Below, in pieces: positions 59,831 through 64,000 of a stretch of DNA of 64,000 bases (position 1 is the first letter of the stretch; the number at the start of each line of letters is the position of its first letter). The position numbers and the translations under genes were made by a program. The stretch comes from Holacanthus passer (lineage: Eukaryota > Chordata > Actinopteri > Pomacanthidae). The notes under the pieces were generated by a model. That model was given only the letters and a program-made list of their open reading frames with translations. It was not told where the DNA came from and ran no database searches. The stretch spans positions 1,126,001 to 1,190,000 of the forward strand of contig JAFREQ010000024.1 in NCBI GenBank assembly GCA_025331565.1, in the 5' to 3' direction.

Positions 59831-62800
59831 GGACGAACACATTGTTGTTTTAGTTCAGCTTGTAGAATCTGTCGACAGGAGGAAAAATATGGAAAGTCTA
59901 CTAATCCTTTAAAAGCTAAAAAAGAAATCATGACCTGCACCTCAGTTTCTAAAGTTTAGCTGCAGCTGCATGTCGGGGAAACTTTTAAACGCTGTGACTA
60001 ATCGGGGAAGTTTATCTTTAAATTTGGACCCTCTCGGTTGCTACAAATCCTTTAAACTTTCCATTTGTAATCATTATTTTGACTGTTCCTACTTTACTTT
60101 AACAGGCAAACATGCGGTGCCACCGAAGCCGGCGGAGCTGAATGGAGAGCGAGCAGAAAAGAAAACAGGCCTTTCAGCCAGAGGATCAACTTTGACAGCA
60201 GTTGGTCGGCCGCCAGCAGCTCGGGTTCACCGAGTTTGTTTCCTCCATTCAAAGAGGGAGAGAGAGAGAGAAGCCATTTTTATATGGCCTCTCTCAGACA
60301 CACCTCCCTCTCTCGAAGAGGAATGTGAGGAGGTTGCACATGGCAGGAAGTGATATCAAAGGATTTATTTGTTGCTGCGGTGTGAGCCTGCGGGCCGGCG
60401 GTGTAAACATGCACAGAAACATTATCACAGCCTCGATTATTAACAGCAAATTGAAAAGAAAAGTTATTGTCGTGTTGTTCAAATGTGTTGCCGAGCCTGA
60501 CTGAGGGTCACTCAGCTGATGGGAGCCAGACAACACAGCTCCTCCGCAGGACTGAAAGGTTAAAAGCACTCAGATGCTAAATGTTAATATCCTGACTTAC
60601 TGGGAACAGTTTGTTTGTCCTGCTCCTGTTTTGTCATGACAAAGTTCACAAAGCCGCTTAAAACCTTCTGCTCAAACACAGTTGGACAATCAGACACCAA
60701 CCTCCAGGTCGGTCAAACTTATTTGGAAGAGAAAACAAACAGTGTTGTTGTAAACACCGTCACCGTTTACAGACTTTGACAACAAACTTTGACCTACTTT
60801 AATTTACTGTAGTCGTGTCACACAGGTTTCAGCCTTCAACAACCTTCAGTGTTCAGTTTTACCTCCACATAAGTGGCTCAGACAATTGACTTGTGACAAA
60901 AATGTTATTTGGATAATAATTGATGAGATGAAATTGTTTTTCAGTATATTGTCATTAAATTTATGCAGTTTTAAGGTGTAAAATTACAGGTTCCCTATAA
61001 TGTGAACATCCTTTATCTTTATTTAAGATTCAACCAGCATCAACATGTGCACAGTTACATGAGATGAACCCTCTCAGCGATGAAGACGCCGTCAAACGCC
61101 AGCACCAAATACACCCACGTCCATGTTTAGCATTCGATGACGAATATACAATAGAAATATGTATATATGTATATGCTATATGTTAATTGTATGAACGGCT
61201 TCACACAGTTGAAGATCGCACTGAGCCAATCACCATTCAGCGTTACGTAATGCTCCAAGTCATACAGACACCATGTGCTTCCTGTGTGTGTGAGAACACG
61301 AGCGGGTGGAGGTGCAGATGGGCGTGAGGAGTGAAAAGTAGTTTCTCTGAGCACTCCCCCCTTCCCACCTCCCTCCACCCCTGCGGCATTATGGGATTGA
61401 TAAACAGAGATTACGTGATGATGGTTTGTAAAACTCCTGCTGGGACACAGAGACCTGGAAGCTTCACCTCATGTTACCGATTCTCCGAATGTACAGAGAA
61501 CACACGATCCAGACTGGAGTTACATAACACTGTTTTACATTGACTATATATATACATATATATATACTGTGTGTGTGGTGTGTGTGTGTGTGTGTGTTTA
61601 AGTTTCTGCTGAGTGGAGAGCTTTGTGTTCAGAGCTGTCTGTGCCGCTCACACCCGACACACGCCGACCAGCTTTCTTAATCTGAGCAATTTATCGAGTG
61701 ACTGTTTCCCACATTTCTGTGTCAACTCTTTTTCACTGTCAGCTTTGTTTTTAACTTCCCAACATGGTTCTCACATCCCTGATGCTCTCCTCCGTCCTTT
61801 TCTTTACAGATATCTGTGGTATGTTGACAATGTGTGGACACACAGGCAAATAAGTAACTTGACTAAAACCTGACTTGCCTTTAAATGAAGTTAAAAACAG
61901 ACCCCAAAAACCTGTTAATATGTCCATTTCTTAATTCAACACCTTTTTTTATGATGAACACAACAATGTTTTTTTATTTCTGGAATCAACTGTGACCTTT
62001 GAGTTTATTATTATCAGAAGAGCAACAGACTGCAGTTATGATTTCTGACCTTCTGCTTGTGGGGGCGCTATTGTGCCAAGTCATCACAAAGTTATTTAGT
62101 CATTTTATTTTACTTTAGTATTTACATTTTAGTCCACATCTCACACATTGTATGTCTTTACTCCAACTTATGTGGCAGCTATAGTTGCATTGCATAAGTT
62201 AAGACTGTTTTATGATTAATTCTAAAGTCTGTCATTGTGCTTGTTATGTGACTTGCTGTTTAGTTTTTGTTCATATTAGAGGCTGTTTGTGTATTCGTGT
62301 ATATGTCGACTTTAATTGAGGGCACCTGTGCTTTAAATCCTGTGTTGTTGAGATACAGGTGAATTTATTTCCAGCTATGTTGCCGTTGGCTTGTTCCTGT
62401 TCTGTAAATCCTCCTGAGATGCAGATGAATGTTTTTGTTCCCAGTCCGACCGCGACAGAATACAAACTAGTTCAAATGAGCTTGAATTACTTTGAGCGCA
62501 GGACTCACCTGTAATGTAGTCATTACAAATAAATTATAAAGCAACTGAAGAAACAGGTATCGATAAACGACGTCTCCTTTCATTGAGGTTTGAACATGTT
62601 GTGCATTTTCTACTGACGTGAAATCTGAGACAATTCTTCATATCTCACAATCCTCTCATCATAACAGCAGTAAATGTGTCATTAGAGTCAGTCTGTATTT
62701 GTTTTTCAATCATTCATTATATCAAGTATTTTAAAATTTGCATGATTTTATTAAGGTGAAAAACATTCATTTGCATCTGTGCTGCTGATCCATCAGCTCC

Positions 62801-64000
62801 GAGGTTATTTCAGCTGGATCCAACACACAGACCCTGTTTCCCAGAGGAGCCGTTAGTTCCCGGCACTGGCGTCTCTCCAGGGACACGTTTGATTGTTGCA
62901 CCACGGAGCAACGACACGACCGGGCGAACTCCTTCCTCCTTCCTCCTCCTCAGAGGATGTTCATAATGACTGACTCACGTCTTTCTGTTGTCTCTGTTAG
63001 GCGTGGACGAGACGCCGCCTCGATTATCAAACTGTTGTTGTTTACAGAAGAGTCAAGGTGCGGTTGGACGCTGGGCTGGTTTTTACCAGCATCCAGAACA
63101 GGTTTACACCGGAAACACCTGTAAGATGAAATACAGCAGAACAGACCTGCAATTTACTGCAGCAGTTTTCTAAAGAGAGCTGGATACTACATTCAAAGTC
63201 CCATTTATTCCACAGTTACTCGCTCTAATTCCTCGTGTCAGTCATAGTTCTAATCATGTGACCTGCAAGTCAAACTGCGATTACAGTCAGTTCTGGTCAC
63301 GGAGGGTAAGTTAAACTGCTTCATTATGTTCAGTAGTAAAGGAGTCCACTACAACACTGGTGAAAATGAAAAGTTAATATTTTACTATCAGAGCTCTAAG
63401 GTGTGTTTATCATCAGCTGGCGCCATGTTCCGTTAGTTTCACTTTGACGTCGCCTAATTGGCAGCGCTTCAGTTGTTAGAGCCTGAAAGTTGATTCACTG
63501 ATTTCAGTCATAAAAATTGACTGTAATGTTATGAAAATGGTTCGGAAGGAACTTGAGGGATTAAGTTCCTGGAGTCAAACTTGTTTTTACAAGGAATAAA
63601 GAGGCTGATCTCTGTAATGTCACATCAAATGTACAAATTTCATCAAAGTACAAAACTTCAGTCAGACTGAGTTGAGCGGGGGACACTGACACCGTGTAGC
63701 TCCGAATCTCGTCTGCTTTATGAAACCATGCTAATATTTGAGACGAGCAGCACATTTGTACACAAGCAGAGTTTGATGAACTGGAGGGAATATTTCAGTG
63801 AACTCTGCTGTTTCAGACAAAACTGATAAAACAAACAGCTGTTGTGTCATGTTCTGCTGAGCTGAGCTGAGCTGAAACACCAGCGCTGGACACAGCAGCG
63901 TTTACGTTATGTAACACATTCAGGAAATAATTAATACAACACACACATATGAAGACACGCATGATGCAGATATTGGCTTTATTGCAGAAGCTACTCAGTA

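Larger units (their letters stand above)
56680..64000. other. Non-coding sequence right of the FRAT gene
   Basis: No coding sequence recognised on either strand. It contains (GT)n 57484-57511, a CArG/E-box/CCAAT cluster (57592-57642), an inverted repeat (58747-58781), a repeat shared with the npr1 intron (about 59620-59830), (TG)n about 61569-61598 beside an AT palindrome, and a short GAGCT tandem (63856-63876). Confidence 0.6.

Noticed and set aside
61541..61600. AT palindrome beside a TG repeat as a possible replication or fragile site
   Set aside because: A short simple repeat with no other supporting feature.
1..64000. CRISPR arrays, operons, ribosome binding sites, phage or viral genes
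   Set aside because: The window is vertebrate nuclear DNA with spliced genes. No direct-repeat/spacer array and no viral protein homology was seen.

Overview
This window is eukaryotic nuclear DNA from a ray-finned fish, most likely a percomorph teleost. The evidence is GT-AG introns, dense CA/GT microsatellites, several repeat families typical of teleosts, and a fish-specific NACHT/FISNA-B30.2 immune receptor gene. It holds five recognisable protein-coding genes. I rebuilt exon structures by hand from homology, splice sites and phase. The four that are complete in the window give uninterrupted frames whose summed exon lengths divide by three.

Layout: (1) 2541-10460, + strand: the 3' two thirds (16 exons) of a natriuretic-peptide-receptor guanylate cyclase closest to NPR1/GC-A. 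Its ligand-binding exons lie to the left of the window. The 3'UTR runs to about 11.7 kb. (2) 11.7-15.0 kb: transposon remnants, including a 474-bp element with TACAACCC terminal inverted repeats. (3) 20894-15011, - strand: a complete NLRC3-like receptor (about 1157 aa) with two tandem N-terminal peptide exons, a helical domain, FISNA-NACHT, three LRR exons and a C-terminal B30.2 domain. (4) 31.7-23.0 kb, - strand: the chromatin protein DEK (about 453 aa), including a 12-nt terminal coding exon and a GC-rich promoter. (5) 35447-41007, + strand: kcnv1, a silent Kv8.1 potassium-channel subunit (497 aa, three exons). (6) 41-54.7 kb: a long gene-free stretch with microsatellites and old repeats. 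(7) 56407-55889, - strand: an intronless FRAT/GBP gene (172 aa, GSK3-binding) inside a CpG island. (8) 56.7-64 kb: non-coding sequence with some possible regulatory motifs.

The genes do not form one pathway. They cover cGMP signalling, innate immune sensing, chromatin architecture, Kv2 channel modulation and Wnt/GSK3 control. The most notable signals are: a perfect 49-bp inverted repeat in an npr1 intron; a tandem duplication that copies an npr1 splice donor; microsatellites placed directly at splice sites of npr1 and DEK; the nearly identical duplicated exons at the N-terminus of the NLR; and a perfect 13-bp inverted repeat built on AGGTCA half-sites at 58.75 kb. I found no clearly new multigene system.
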